Source: an uncultured Alphaproteobacteria bacterium
GTDB lineage: Bacteria > Pseudomonadota > Alphaproteobacteria > Micavibrionales > Micavibrionaceae
Direction of reading: 5' to 3'
Assembly (NCBI GenBank): GCA_937128575.1
Contig: CAKZMN010000351.1
Span: 1 to 7,226, forward strand
Length of the DNA: 7,226 bases
A model generated the notes under the pieces. The model saw nothing but the letters and a program-made list of their open reading frames with translations. It had not been told where the DNA came from and made no database searches. Shown piece by piece: positions 1-5,469 of this stretch (its first letter is position 1; every line of letters starts with the position of its first letter). Made by a program: the position numbers and the translations under genes.

Positions 1-2
1 AA

Positions 3-983
3 CGCGTGCCTCCCGATGGCCGTATATCTCTGCGTATCGGTGGTCGTGCGGTAGATGTTCGTGTCTCAACCATGCCTTCTTCACATGGTGAGCGTGTGGT
101 AATGCGTCTGTTGGACAAAAACGCGACTCGCTTAGACTTGCACAGCTTAGGCATGACCGCAGAAAACCACGAGAACTTCCGTAAGCTGATTCAGCGCCCA
201 CATGGCATTATCTTGGTGACCGGCCCTACGGGTTCGGGTAAATCAACAACCCTGTATGCTGGCCTGCAAGAGCTCAACAGCAATGAGCGAAATATCCTTA
301 CCGTTGAAGACCCAATCGAATTTGATATTGATGGTATTGGCCAAACACAAGTGAACCCTAAGGTTGATATGACCTTTGCGCGAGGCTTACGTGCCATTCT
401 TCGTCAAGATCCTGATGTCGTTATGATTGGTGAGATGCGTGATGCCGATACGGTGGAAACATCACTGCGCGCCGCAGAATCTGGTCACACAGTTATTTCA
501 ACAATTCACGCCGATACTGCGCTTCAAACTTTCGAGCGCCTGCGCTCTCTTATGCCGCATGAGCGAGAGCGTTCCTCAACCTATACGCTATCTCAGCAAG
601 TGCGCTGTATTCTGAATCAGCGCCTTGTTCGTACACTTTGTCAGGGTTGTGCTCACAAGGCTAAAGCCAAAGATGTTTTGAAAGAGCATGAAATTCAGGA
701 ATTTGGCTTGGATGCGGATGCATCTGTCCGCTCTCATAACACAAGCGGTTGCGACCTTTGTAACCGCACAGGAATTTCTGGTCGTACGTTATTGCTTGAT
801 GCGCTCGTGATTACATTGGGGCCGGCGCAACGAAATCACATTTATGAATCGTTAATCGGAAACGTGAATAATATTATTAATGAGGATGGCGTTACGGTGC
901 ATACACGCCGTGAAGGTCTGGTTGATTTGGTTTTGAGCGGGCTTGTCGATCCGAGAGCAGCGCGCTCTTATTTAGAAGAGTAA
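3..983 (+). CDS. GspE/PilB-family type II secretion / type IV pilus assembly ATPase, 5'-truncated by the window edge
   Basis: This is the C-terminal part of a hexameric cytoplasmic ATPase that powers assembly of a type II secretion pseudopilus or type IV pilus. Counting from the first whole codon (nt 3), the Walker A motif GPTGSGKST is at residues 74-82 (Lys80). The Asp box VEDPIEF is near 101-107. The Walker B region DPDVVMIGEMRD ends near 147 with Glu144, and the His box STIHAD has His169. Two CxxC pairs (Cys213/216 and Cys250/253) form the tetracysteine zinc site typical of GspE/PilB. About 326 residues are visible; family members usually exceed 500, so the N-terminal domains lie upstream. 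The GTG at nt 6 is not a real start, because coding similarity (R-x-P-x-DGRISLR) runs off the left edge. The zinc site favours an assembly ATPase over a PilT retraction ATPase. Whether it serves secretion or a pilus cannot be decided here. The family call is very secure. Confidence 0.96.
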   Translation, partial: RVPPDGRISLRIGGRAVDVRVSTMPSSHGERVVMRLLDKNATRLDLHSLGMTAENHENFRKLIQRPHGIILVTGPTGSGKSTTLYAGLQELNSNERNILTVEDPIEFDIDGIGQTQVNPKVDMTFARGLRAILRQDPDVVMIGEMRDADTVETSLRAAESGHTVISTIHADTALQTFERLRSLMPHERERSSTYTLSQQVRCILNQRLVRTLCQGCAHKAKAKDVLKEHEIQEFGLDADASVRSHNTSGCDLCNRTGISGRTLLLDALVITLGPAQRNHIYESLIGNVNNIINEDGVTVHTRREGLVDLVLSGLVDPRAARSYLEE

Positions 984-1018
984 CGTTAAAGCGTAAACGG
1001 ATAGTAGGTTTTTAAACT

Positions 1019-2239
1019 ATGCAGCAATGGGTTGCGGAAATTGCTTACGAGACAACGTCTGGAACCAAAAAGGTTACGGAGTCTTTTTACCTGCCCGGCG
1101 TTGACGATGTACGTAATGCGGTCAGCAAAAAAGGCGGATACGCTCTTAGCATTCGTCCGCACTCTCGCTCACCATTGGAAAGATTGCTCGCGCGATCTAC
1201 GTGGTGGCAAATTCAGCTTCTTCGCGGTATTCAGTTCCGTTCAACATCTACATCTCCCGGTGTAGCGCTTTGGAAAATTATTCAGGCGGAAACCAACCCT
1301 CGCCGTCAAAACATTATGGCGCCTGCCCGCGAAGCGCTTGCTAGAGGGCTCGGCGTAATTGATGCGCTAAAGGCGCTTAACTCTTTTGATCACGGCACGC
1401 TAGCCATTTTGGCCGGTAGTGAGCGCGCTAATCGATTGGTTGAAGGCATACCGCACGCTATTCACTCGATTAGTCAGAAAAAGAAAAACACCCGCGCGAT
1501 CATGGGGACGCTTGGCTGGTTGGGGTTTGATGTGTTCTCAATTGTATCATCTCTATGGGCCGGTAAAGATATGGTTCTGGGGTGGTTTCGCGATAACCCG
1601 CCAACCGATCCAGAGGCATTAGATAAATTTGAAAGCGTTGTCGGTAACCTAGAGTTAACGTGGGATGTGCTGATTTATTCATCCGTAGGTCTTGGCATAT
1701 TCATGGTTTGGACGATTTTTTCATACTTCATGAATCGTGGTAAAAAAGATTGGCCAACGGCGCGCATAGTTCGGAAAATACCTTTGATTGGCGGTTATTT
1801 GCAGGATTTAGCCTTTGCTGACTCCATGTCCGCGGCATCCCGAATGCTGCGCGGAAGTGTGCCAATTAATGATACGCTCACGCAATCTGCGGAAGCCTCT
1901 TCTGCGCCGGAAGTGGCGGATTACTGGACATCATCTCAGGCAGATTTGGGTCGCGGCGTTAGTTTGGGCTCTGCACTTGATAGATCGCCGCTTCGCCGCA
2001 ACGAACGTTTAGAGCTAGCAGCCTTGTCTGATCTTGACCAAGTTGCTACAGTAATGGAGTCTATTGCCGAAATGCGTTCTGTAGCGGCAAAAGGAAAGCA
2101 TACCTTAATCGTTTGGCTTGCTTTTGGTTTTACTGGTGTCTTTCTAGCTATCGCTTTCGGTAGCGCTATTTACGCATTGACGGTCATGAATATGAGTATG
2201 GACTCGATGATGGGTGGTCTAATGCAAGGAGCAATATAA
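1019..2239 (+). CDS. GspF/PilC-family inner-membrane platform protein (T2SF domains)
   Basis: This is a polytopic inner-membrane protein of 406 residues, the usual GspF/PilC length, expected to couple the adjacent ATPase to pilin insertion. A short N-terminal cytoplasmic region (about 1-48) has the family's beta-rich start followed by a KKGGYALSIRP-like segment. The first T2SF repeat (about 61-160) is poorly conserved and is recognised mainly by order and by the LAGSERANRL segment, which stands where AGExSGxL normally occurs. Hydrophobic segments lie near 162-182, 217-237 and 363-390, matching the family's three-helix topology. The second T2SF repeat (about 254-360) is clearer, with KIPLIGGYLQDLAFADSMSAASRMLRGSVP-type sequence (written here only as an outline) and RGVSLGSAL. 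The ATG is 35 nt after the ATPase stop, with a weak AGTAGG Shine-Dalgarno at 1003-1008. The ATPase-then-platform order is the standard one, and cotranscription is likely. T4b-type platform proteins (PilR, TcpE) are an alternative subfamily. Confidence 0.9.
   Translation: MQQWVAEIAYETTSGTKKVTESFYLPGVDDVRNAVSKKGGYALSIRPHSRSPLERLLARSTWWQIQLLRGIQFRSTSTSPGVALWKIIQAETNPRRQNIMAPAREALARGLGVIDALKALNSFDHGTLAILAGSERANRLVEGIPHAIHSISQKKKNTRAIMGTLGWLGFDVFSIVSSLWAGKDMVLGWFRDNPPTDPEALDKFESVVGNLELTWDVLIYSSVGLGIFMVWTIFSYFMNRGKKDWPTARIVRKIPLIGGYLQDLAFADSMSAASRMLRGSVPINDTLTQSAEASSAPEVADYWTSSQADLGRGVSLGSALDRSPLRRNERLELAALSDLDQVATVMESIAEMRSVAAKGKHTLIVWLAFGFTGVFLAIAFGSAIYALTVMNMSMDSMMGGLMQGAI
2226..2231 (+). promoter_or_regulatory. 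Shine-Dalgarno AAGGAG fixing a TTG start
   Basis: AAGGAG lies inside the last codons of the platform gene, 8 nt before TTG at 2240. It is the best ribosome binding site in the window. It supports a TTG start placed directly after the upstream TAA, which implies translational coupling of the two genes. Confidence 0.75.
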
Positions 2240-3238
2240 TTGGATGTAACGCCTGAAAATCCTCCGGTTCCTGATAAGGATGCTGCGACGCCAGTTGAGC
2301 CTCAGGCCACTGCTACGCCTGCTGCCTCCGCCGCGCAGTCGCGCCCACGTCTGCGACCCGGTGTTGCAGACTATATTGCTGGCGAAGCTGGGGATAATGC
2401 CGCGACGTTATCGCCATATTTACCACAGGAATTGGTTGGCGGTGTAATACCGCATGTTCCAGGCACTGAAGACGAGGCTGTTTGGAATGCCGCGGCTCAG
2501 GCTTGTGGAACTGAAAAAGTTAATTATTGCTTTTCCATTGATGAGGGGCGCATCTGGTATCTGGCCTGTCCATCTGCCGCGTTGGCCTCTAATCCAGATA
2601 GCTGGTGTCCGCTAGCGGCTGCCTTGCCGGGAAATAGTGAATATTGGGACCGCGAAACCGTTTATTTATACGAGCAAGAAGGTATCGCCTCTGCGCTGCG
2701 TTGGGATCCTGAGACAGGCCGTATGCAGGTATTTTTGGGGGCTTCAAGAACAATCTTGCCACGCGTGCAGAGTATGGATGCAAATTTTGTAACGATAAAT
2801 GCTGATGCGGCTGATACCGTGCCGTGGCGTAATCAGACATTAAAAACAGAAAAATTAACACGCGCGACCTTACGCATGACGGCTGTTGTCGGGCTTTTGG
2901 TAACGTTTATTTCTGCGCTCATTCTTGTGTTTAACTACATTGGTATCAATATGATTGAGCGTAATTTGCAGCAGGTAAAACGCGAAACCGATGATGCAGC
3001 GATGAATTTGATGCTGAGCGCGGCGAATGTCATGCAAAGTGATACAATTAAGCACATGGTGCGCGTTCAAGAGCTGCTCGATAATTTGGCTAAAGTTGAT
3101 GGTACATTGGTGCGCTATGAAGTGAATAAAGGAAAGCTGGAGTGGGAGGCACTTATACCGCCCGCATTTGCACAAGATTTTGGGCAACCCCAAGGATTAG
3201 AAGAAGATGGACGTGTGCGGGTTAAGAATACCCGCTAA
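2240..3238 (+). CDS. Unrecognised single-pass membrane protein in a type IV filament operon; possible GspL/PilN-like scaffold
   Basis: I do not recognise this 332-residue protein by sequence. It has a Pro/Ala-rich, low-complexity N-terminus (about 1-40) and a cytoplasmic domain (about 41-205) with Trp residues and four cysteines (89, 97, 110, 123). One strong transmembrane helix follows (about 213-236). After it comes a helical, probably coiled-coil stretch (about 238-285) and a short beta-like tail (about 288-306) ending in IPPAF. Basic residues before the helix (K201, K205, R208, R212) suggest the N-terminus is inside. A cytoplasmic domain, one helix and a periplasmic coiled coil is the plan of GspL, or of PilM fused to PilN. 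The position just after ATPase and platform genes also suits a scaffold role, but both points are inference. The domain seems too short for a full actin-like GspL/PilM fold. The TTG start is chosen because AAGGAG stands 8 nt upstream and it abuts the previous stop. Confidence 0.85.
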   Translation: MDVTPENPPVPDKDAATPVEPQATATPAASAAQSRPRLRPGVADYIAGEAGDNAATLSPYLPQELVGGVIPHVPGTEDEAVWNAAAQACGTEKVNYCFSIDEGRIWYLACPSAALASNPDSWCPLAAALPGNSEYWDRETVYLYEQEGIASALRWDPETGRMQVFLGASRTILPRVQSMDANFVTINADAADTVPWRNQTLKTEKLTRATLRMTAVVGLLVTFISALILVFNYIGINMIERNLQQVKRETDDAAMNLMLSAANVMQSDTIKHMVRVQELLDNLAKVDGTLVRYEVNKGKLEWEALIPPAFAQDFGQPQGLEEDGRVRVKNTR

Positions 3239-3263
3239 TTTATTGTTAATATTTGTCTTGTTA

Positions 3264-3282
3264 TGTTAAACACCCCTTAACA
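3264..3282. repeat. Inverted repeat TGTTAA-N7-TTAACA
   Basis: Perfect 6-bp arms are separated by 7 nt (ACACCCC) and lie just upstream of the candidate -10 at 3292-3297, across the expected -35 region. An operator for a dimeric regulator is one reading. A terminator is unlikely because the stem is short and AT-rich and no T-run follows. The arms are simple enough that chance is a real alternative. Confidence 0.35.
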
Positions 3283-3323
3283 CTTAAGATTTATAATTAT
3301 AGATTAGGGGAGTAGAATTTTAT

Positions 3324-3332
3324 AAAGGTGAT
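3324..3332 (+). promoter_or_regulatory. Shine-Dalgarno AAAGGTGAT for a GTG start
   Basis: AGGTGAT (3326-3332) matches the extended anti-Shine-Dalgarno complement AGGAGGTGATC and lies 6 nt before GTG at 3339. It selects that GTG over the out-of-frame ATG at 3331, which overlaps the site and opens only a nine-codon frame. Confidence 0.65.
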
Positions 3333-3338
3333 GAAAAA

Positions 3339-3881
3339 GTGTTTGATCTTAAGTCATTGAAATCATTTGATTGGCGCAGCTTGCAAAAATACACAAGCCC
3401 CAAGGCGGCTGAAGATTTCAACACGTTCGTGGAAAAAATCCCTCAAAACACGAATCAAACAATGCTCATTATTGTCGGTGTCATATGGGTTATGGCGGGG
3501 GCAACAGGCTTATACACAACTGTACAAATGCAAAAATTAACAGAATTACGCTCAGAAATAGCAGAGGCCAAGTCTTTGCAGCCAACTGTGCCTAAGGTTG
3601 TTGATGTTCCCGTTAACCCCAAAGACGTATCAGTGTTTGTTGAAAAAACAAATGACGTATATAAAGGATTAACGATCAAGGCGCAGGGGCCGTCGGTTAT
3701 TATTACTGCAAAATCAACCGGATATTTCGGGCAGTTTCGTGAGGCCATTGGACACATACAGAATGGTGGCTCTGGTTGGCGCGTTAATATTGATAGGCTC
3801 TGCGTTGGGCGTGAATGTGATCGCTCATCATTGGCGGCGGCATTAAAAATAAACAAGGTTTCAGTTAAGACCCCTGGGTGA
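3339..3881 (+). CDS. Unrecognised bitopic membrane protein; possible GspM/PilO-like assembly scaffold
   Basis: This 180-residue protein is not recognisable by sequence, but its layout is informative. It has a 40-residue cytoplasmic N-terminus, one transmembrane helix (about 41-60), a short coiled-coil-like stretch (about 62-80), a Pro/Val linker (82-95) and a small periplasmic domain (about 97-180). The last domain reads as strand (LTIKAQ), strand (SVIITAK), helix (FGQFREAIGHIQ), strand (GWRVNIDRLCV) and a final strand (LKINKVSV). That order is compatible with the ferredoxin-like fold of GspM and PilO. Cys155 and Cys160 could form a disulfide in the periplasm. Size, topology and location between the preceding membrane protein and the pilin-like genes fit a GspM/PilO role. 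The role is inferred; that it is a real gene is well supported by the GTG start with a good Shine-Dalgarno and by its place in the gene run. Confidence 0.83.
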   Translation: MFDLKSLKSFDWRSLQKYTSPKAAEDFNTFVEKIPQNTNQTMLIIVGVIWVMAGATGLYTTVQMQKLTELRSEIAEAKSLQPTVPKVVDVPVNPKDVSVFVEKTNDVYKGLTIKAQGPSVIITAKSTGYFGQFREAIGHIQNGGSGWRVNIDRLCVGRECDRSSLAAALKINKVSVKTPG

Positions 3882-3901
3882 TATACTATTTAGATTAAAT
3901 T

Positions 3902-3907
3902 GGAGAG
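3902..3907 (+). promoter_or_regulatory. Shine-Dalgarno GGAGAG
   Basis: GGAGAG lies 6 nt before the ATG at 3914. It favours this start over the in-frame ATG at 3929, which would leave the motif 21 nt away. The choice affects only the length of the leader peptide. Confidence 0.6.
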
Positions 3908-3913
3908 AAACAT

Positions 3914-4675
3914 ATGTCTGGTAAAAAAATGAATAATAATCGCCTAGGAGAAGCGGGTAACGTCCTGTTTCTAATCTTGATCGCTGTGGCTTTGTTCGCG
4001 GCGCTTTCATACGCAGTGACGCAGTCAACCAGAACTGGTGGCGGTAGTGGCGATAACGAAACAGCCCTAATCAGCTCGGCGCAGTTAACGCAGTATCCGG
4101 CCTCAATCAGAACCGCGGTTGTGCGCATGATTATCGGCGGTACAGATGTTGGTGATCTCGAATTTAATACACCAACGAATTTCAGTAATTGTGAAACTGG
4201 AACAAACAATCAATTTTGTGTGTTTCATCCCAACGGTGGTGGTGCGACTTATGCGTCTGCGCCAACGGATATGATGTCTGCCGGTTCTGGTAACACAGCA
4301 GGAACATGGACATTTAATGCAGAAAACCAAATTGATTTGGCTGGTACATCCAGTGGTGATGATGATCCCGTGGCGGCAACAGCAGATGTTATTGCGTTCT
4401 TGCCCGGTATTACGCTTTCACTATGTCAGAGAATTAACCAAGAATTAGGCCTGCCTTCAACGCCCCCAGTTGAGACTGGTATTAACGTGGCAACGCAAAT
4501 GGTGAACTCTGATGGGTCTTCGTCAGCTGGTATATGTAGCGTTTGTGCCGCTGGCGCAACGATTGGTACCGGTGGTGCTGGCGCTGGCGCTCTAGATGGT
4601 CAACCATTTGGGTGCTTCGAATTAACAGCGGCTTCAGGAAACTACGTGTATTACCACGTGTTGGTTGAGCGCTAG
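3914..4675 (+). CDS. Pilin-like (pseudopilin, GspK/PilX-like) protein, first of a pair
   Basis: This 253-residue protein starts with a short polar, basic leader ending in GEAG, followed at once by a hydrophobic helix (about 16-36). That is the type IV pilin arrangement, with a possible prepilin peptidase cut after Gly15 (N16 becoming +1). Position +5 is Leu, not the Glu of major pilins. Missing Glu5 is known for GspK-type minor pseudopilins. The rest is a Gly/Ser/Thr-rich exported domain with six cysteines (93, 102, 171, 208, 211, 234), which suggests disulfides. A GTGGAGAGA low-complexity run is at 218-226, and an aromatic NYVYYHV strand stands near the C-terminus. It is 32 nt downstream of the preceding gene and 32 nt upstream of a second pilin-like gene sharing its N-terminal helix pattern. 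Assignment as a filament subunit rests on the N-terminus and context; the exported domain is not recognised. It could also be an uncleaved membrane-anchored protein. Confidence 0.82.
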   Translation: MSGKKMNNNRLGEAGNVLFLILIAVALFAALSYAVTQSTRTGGGSGDNETALISSAQLTQYPASIRTAVVRMIIGGTDVGDLEFNTPTNFSNCETGTNNQFCVFHPNGGGATYASAPTDMMSAGSGNTAGTWTFNAENQIDLAGTSSGDDDPVAATADVIAFLPGITLSLCQRINQELGLPSTPPVETGINVATQMVNSDGSSSAGICSVCAAGATIGTGGAGAGALDGQPFGCFELTAASGNYVYYHVLVER

Positions 4676-4707
4676 AATTCAACGCTTCACAGCTTAAGAG
4701 AGCAGAA

Positions 4708-5469
4708 ATGCCATATAAAACACAACACGGGCGCAGGCCAAACCTTCGTAAAGCGGAGCGCGGCAGCGCCCTTGTTTATATCTTGATAGCTATTGCCTTG
4801 TTGGCGGCTTTGACTGTTACCTTCATGGAGCCATCATCGCAACAAACCTCGTCTCAAAACACATTTAAAACAGCATCCGCGCTGCAGGGGCAGGTCGATG
4901 TTATCCGCTCCGCAATGCAGGAATGCGTTTTGTCGTATCCGCAAGGGGACGGCACAATTGACACAGGCGTAGCAGGCACAGATCCTGATGCACGGGATAA
5001 TTACCCGATTAATCCAAATTCTGATTTTTATATTGGCTCAACCGATGGCCAGTCTGGTGATCGTTTGGTGCGCAATTTGCGTTGCCCCGGCAACCAAACT
5101 GGCGTGCAGCCCAATGATCATGAGCTGCTATTCGGTGGCGGCTCAGGCAAATATCTTCAGCCTGCGCCGGATCTGTTCAGTGATTGGCAATATTATAACG
5201 GCGAAGATGGTATTTACTTTTGGACAGAAACCGCCAAAAGCGATGCGTTTTTGAACACCGCCCTTACAAAGCTGGACGAAAAATATTCAGAATGTGAAGC
5301 GGACGTTGTTGATGCAACGGGCGGCGTTGTTAATCTCGATAGTGATGGCCCTCCTGGCGTTACGCAATGCACCAGCGGCAGCCTATGTTTCCGCATATGG
5401 CTTGTGTCCAACACGGCGACGAATATATATGGCGGTGACACGGATGGTGATGAGGGCGGCTGTCCTTAG
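4708..5469 (+). CDS. Pilin-like (pseudopilin, GspK/PilX-like) protein, second of a pair
   Basis: This 253-residue protein has a basic leader (1-18) ending in AERG and then a hydrophobic helix (about 20-39) beginning SALVYILIAIALLAAL. This closely resembles GspK/PilX N-termini, with predicted cleavage after Gly19. Position +5 is Tyr rather than Glu. Its helix matches the neighbouring pilin-like protein at 11 of 18 positions by eye, and both have a similar IRxA segment after it, so the two are probably paralogues. The exported part has six cysteines (73, 126, 196, 221, 227, 252), aromatic patches (DWQYYN, IYFW) and Asp/Gly-rich stretches (NLDSDGPPG and GGDTDGDEGG near the end) that could bind calcium, as in some pseudopilins. 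The ATG follows a weak AAGAGAG Shine-Dalgarno at 4696-4702. It appears to be the last gene of the run, since its TAG overlaps the stop of the convergent kinase. The specific filament role is inferred. Confidence 0.82.
   Translation: MPYKTQHGRRPNLRKAERGSALVYILIAIALLAALTVTFMEPSSQQTSSQNTFKTASALQGQVDVIRSAMQECVLSYPQGDGTIDTGVAGTDPDARDNYPINPNSDFYIGSTDGQSGDRLVRNLRCPGNQTGVQPNDHELLFGGGSGKYLQPAPDLFSDWQYYNGEDGIYFWTETAKSDAFLNTALTKLDEKYSECEADVVDATGGVVNLDSDGPPGVTQCTSGSLCFRIWLVSNTATNIYGGDTDGDEGGCP

Larger units (their letters stand above)
3239..3338 (+). promoter_or_regulatory. AT-rich intergenic gap with possible internal promoter
   Basis: This is the only sizeable gap between plus-strand genes (100 nt). 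It contains a perfect TATAAT at 3292-3297, placed 41 nt before the next GTG start. No good -35 hexamer sits 16-18 nt upstream; the nearest TTGTTA (3258-3263) is 28 nt away. The gap is much richer in A and T than the flanking coding sequence. A sigma70-type internal promoter with a weak or activator-dependent -35 is possible but unproven. Confidence 0.35.

Noticed and set aside
6..8. GTG as the start of the ATPase gene
   Set aside because: The residues before and after it match the middle of GspE/PilB proteins, and a full ATPase needs a much longer N-terminus, so the gene is cut by the window edge.
982..1018. Possible terminator or promoter between the ATPase and platform genes
   Set aside because: The only symmetric element is the short palindrome AACGTT, with no stem followed by a T-run; the 35-nt gap looks like an ordinary intra-operon spacer.
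2870..3193. 107-codon open frame on the minus strand
   Set aside because: It is antisense to the third gene and its composition looks like a shadow of the helical region; no independent support was found.
3331..3360. Nine-codon frame starting ATG AAA AAG TGT in front of the GspM/PilO-like gene
   Set aside because: It overlaps the Shine-Dalgarno of the GTG-started gene and is very short. A leader peptide cannot be excluded, but nothing else supports one.
3455..3856. 133-codon open frame on the minus strand
   Set aside because: It lies wholly opposite the 180-residue membrane protein, lacks a plausible ribosome binding site and shows no recognisable motif.
3882..3887. TATACT as a -10 element before the first pilin-like gene
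   Set aside because: No reasonable -35 is seen 16-18 nt upstream, and the 32-nt gap fits simple cotranscription.
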